Below, piece after piece: positions 63,134 to 64,000 of a stretch of 64,000 nt of DNA (its first letter is position 1; every line of letters begins with the position of its first letter). The position numbers and the translations under genes are program-made. The DNA comes from Stratiolaelaps scimitus (Eukaryota; Arthropoda; Arachnida; Mesostigmata; Laelapidae): the NCBI GenBank assembly GCA_019614645.1, contig JABWDB010000014.1:3224001-3288000 (forward strand). The letters run 5' to 3'. Under the pieces are notes generated by a model. That model ran no database searches. It saw only the letters and a list, made by a program, of their open reading frames with translations, and had not been told where the DNA came from.

Positions 63134-64000
63134 TCAGCGTTTCCTGCGAGCCACTCGTGGGGTAGGCTTGTGTGGGATACTCCGGAAAATCCTGCTCAGG
63201 CTGTTCAGAACCCGCGCTCTTTCATTTCGCTGAGAGCCAAAACTGCTTTTTCCTGCTGTGCCTGGGGGGTTAGGCGAGCTATTACTTGAGCTGCTGTCAT
63301 CATCTGATAGTGAACCCGATCGGGTGATCTCCTCATCGGTGGACGGGGTCTTCGTCTTCGACCTGGAGAGCCTGGATTTGACTTTACTGCTCTTCGATAC
63401 ACTACTTTTGTCCTTTTTCTGGGTGCTCTTTGTAGATCTCTCCTTCTTGGCGGCTTTCTTCGTGTCCTTCGTCTCATCGGCATCGTCTCGAGTTTGCTTT
63501 TTACTTTTAGGCGCCACTTTGGTCTCACTAGATTTTGGCCGTGGACTCTTTTTCGCTTTGTTGGACTTGTCGTCATCCTTACCTCCACGGTTCATCGCGT
63601 TGTCCTCGGCCGGCGGTTTTGAGTTGCCTGCCATTGGCGCATCAACTGGTAAGTGACTCCTGTCTCTTCGGCCGCCCTTCGGTACAATGTCCAGTCCTTG
63701 CAATGGGGAATTCGGTGCTTTGACGAAATTGCCACTACCAGTATTTCTGGCGGCACCCTCCTCACTTCGCGCGGCGGCTTGTTGCTCCTTTACACGAAGG
63801 TGATACCGTTTGAAGTCCAGCAACTCGGTCACGATATCCGTCGATTGAACTATCCCGCCCGGCGATGTAACAGCGGGAACCTTCTGGGGGATCTCATTCG
63901 ACTTATGTGGTGCTGGTCTGACACCGGATCTCTGACTGGAGAGAGGCCGTATGTGTGTAGGCTTTTCTTGCACACCTTGACCATCGTCTATTTGAAAAGG
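63134..64000 (-). CDS. 3' end of a gene for a Lys/Ser-rich, probably disordered protein (partial, runs off right edge)
   Basis: The minus-strand frame is open from the window edge (64000) to a TGA at 63134-63136, giving 288 visible residues. The frame has no stop at the edge, so the true start or upstream exon lies outside; a GTG at 63971-63973 is just an internal Val. The first ~110 residues are mixed and Pro/Ser-containing, with a short charged helix-like stretch (TELLDFKRYHLRVKEQQAAA). Next comes a long Lys/Ser/Asp/Thr-rich region with many KK, KS and SK pairs, an acidic-serine block (DDDSSSSNSS), and a basic tail with SLSRIFRSIP that ends RRKR. There is no signal peptide, membrane segment or recognisable catalytic domain. 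Such composition is typical of disordered tails of nuclear, cytoskeletal or channel proteins, but I do not recognise the family. A possible ATTAAA polyadenylation signal on this strand lies at 62904-62909. Length, compositional consistency and an open frame to the edge favour a real terminal exon. Confidence 0.72.
   Translation of the reverse strand, partial: PFQIDDGQGVQEKPTHIRPLSSQRSGVRPAPHKSNEIPQKVPAVTSPGGIVQSTDIVTELLDFKRYHLRVKEQQAAARSEEGAARNTGSGNFVKAPNSPLQGLDIVPKGGRRDRSHLPVDAPMAGNSKPPAEDNAMNRGGKDDDKSNKAKKSPRPKSSETKVAPKSKKQTRDDADETKDTKKAAKKERSTKSTQKKDKSSVSKSSKVKSRLSRSKTKTPSTDEEITRSGSLSDDDSSSSNSSPNPPGTAGKSSFGSQRNERARVLNSLSRIFRSIPHKPTPRVARRKR

Noticed and set aside
1..64000. CRISPR arrays, bacterial operons, phage genes, rRNA genes
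   Set aside because: No spaced direct repeats, Shine-Dalgarno-led gene runs, or conserved rRNA cores were seen; gene density and repeats are eukaryotic.

Overview
This is a 64 kb piece of animal nuclear DNA, and almost all of it is non-coding. Several signs point to a eukaryote: GT-AG splice signals, tRNA-derived SINEs, decayed non-LTR retrotransposon and Tc1-type remnants, many (TA)n arrays, and no long intact genes. CpG is plentiful, so the sequence does not look like methylated vertebrate DNA. An arthropod, perhaps a chelicerate such as a mite or tick, is my inference only. I see no prokaryotic operon, CRISPR array, phage or defence island.

Two coding calls are reasonably supported, both on the minus strand. 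(1) A short exon at 36132-36247, bounded by a good acceptor and donor, encodes the N-terminal helix of a heterotrimeric G-protein gamma subunit. I did not find its second coding exon, so the sequence from 36131 down towards position 1 is probably a long intron. (2) At 63134-64000 lies the 3' end of a gene for a Lys/Ser/Asp-rich, probably disordered protein that continues past the right edge. Weaker candidate exons are a minus-strand pair at 61899-62037 and 62152-62213, a plus-strand terminal exon at 43538-43719, and a plus-strand exon at 30517-30665.

The rest is intron or intergenic sequence with old mobile DNA. A Tc1-like transposase pseudogene lies at 9883-10560 (minus). A non-LTR retrotransposon fragment with fingers/palm and YADD motifs lies at 51219-52260 (minus), and a second, shorter one at 29450-29690 (plus). 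At least four tRNA-derived SINE families recur within the window. They were recognised because their copies align with each other and carry Pol III A/B boxes: family A (10741, 33748, 35768, 48974), family B (31905, 47490, 50731), family C (7068, 24150) and family D (21449, 42610, 56866). A 42-bp poly-A insertion at 4911-4952 is still flanked by a target-site duplication.

Structural oddities include a 56-bp-arm inverted repeat with a TA core (11597-11744), a smaller hairpin of the same design (48221-48304), perfect stems at 19172-19207 and 58251-58280, and a 42-bp tandem repeat (54212-54324). GC-rich blocks at about 4260-5130, 17747-18640, 36550-38110 and 40430-41900 are open in several frames at once, so open frames there are weak evidence for genes.
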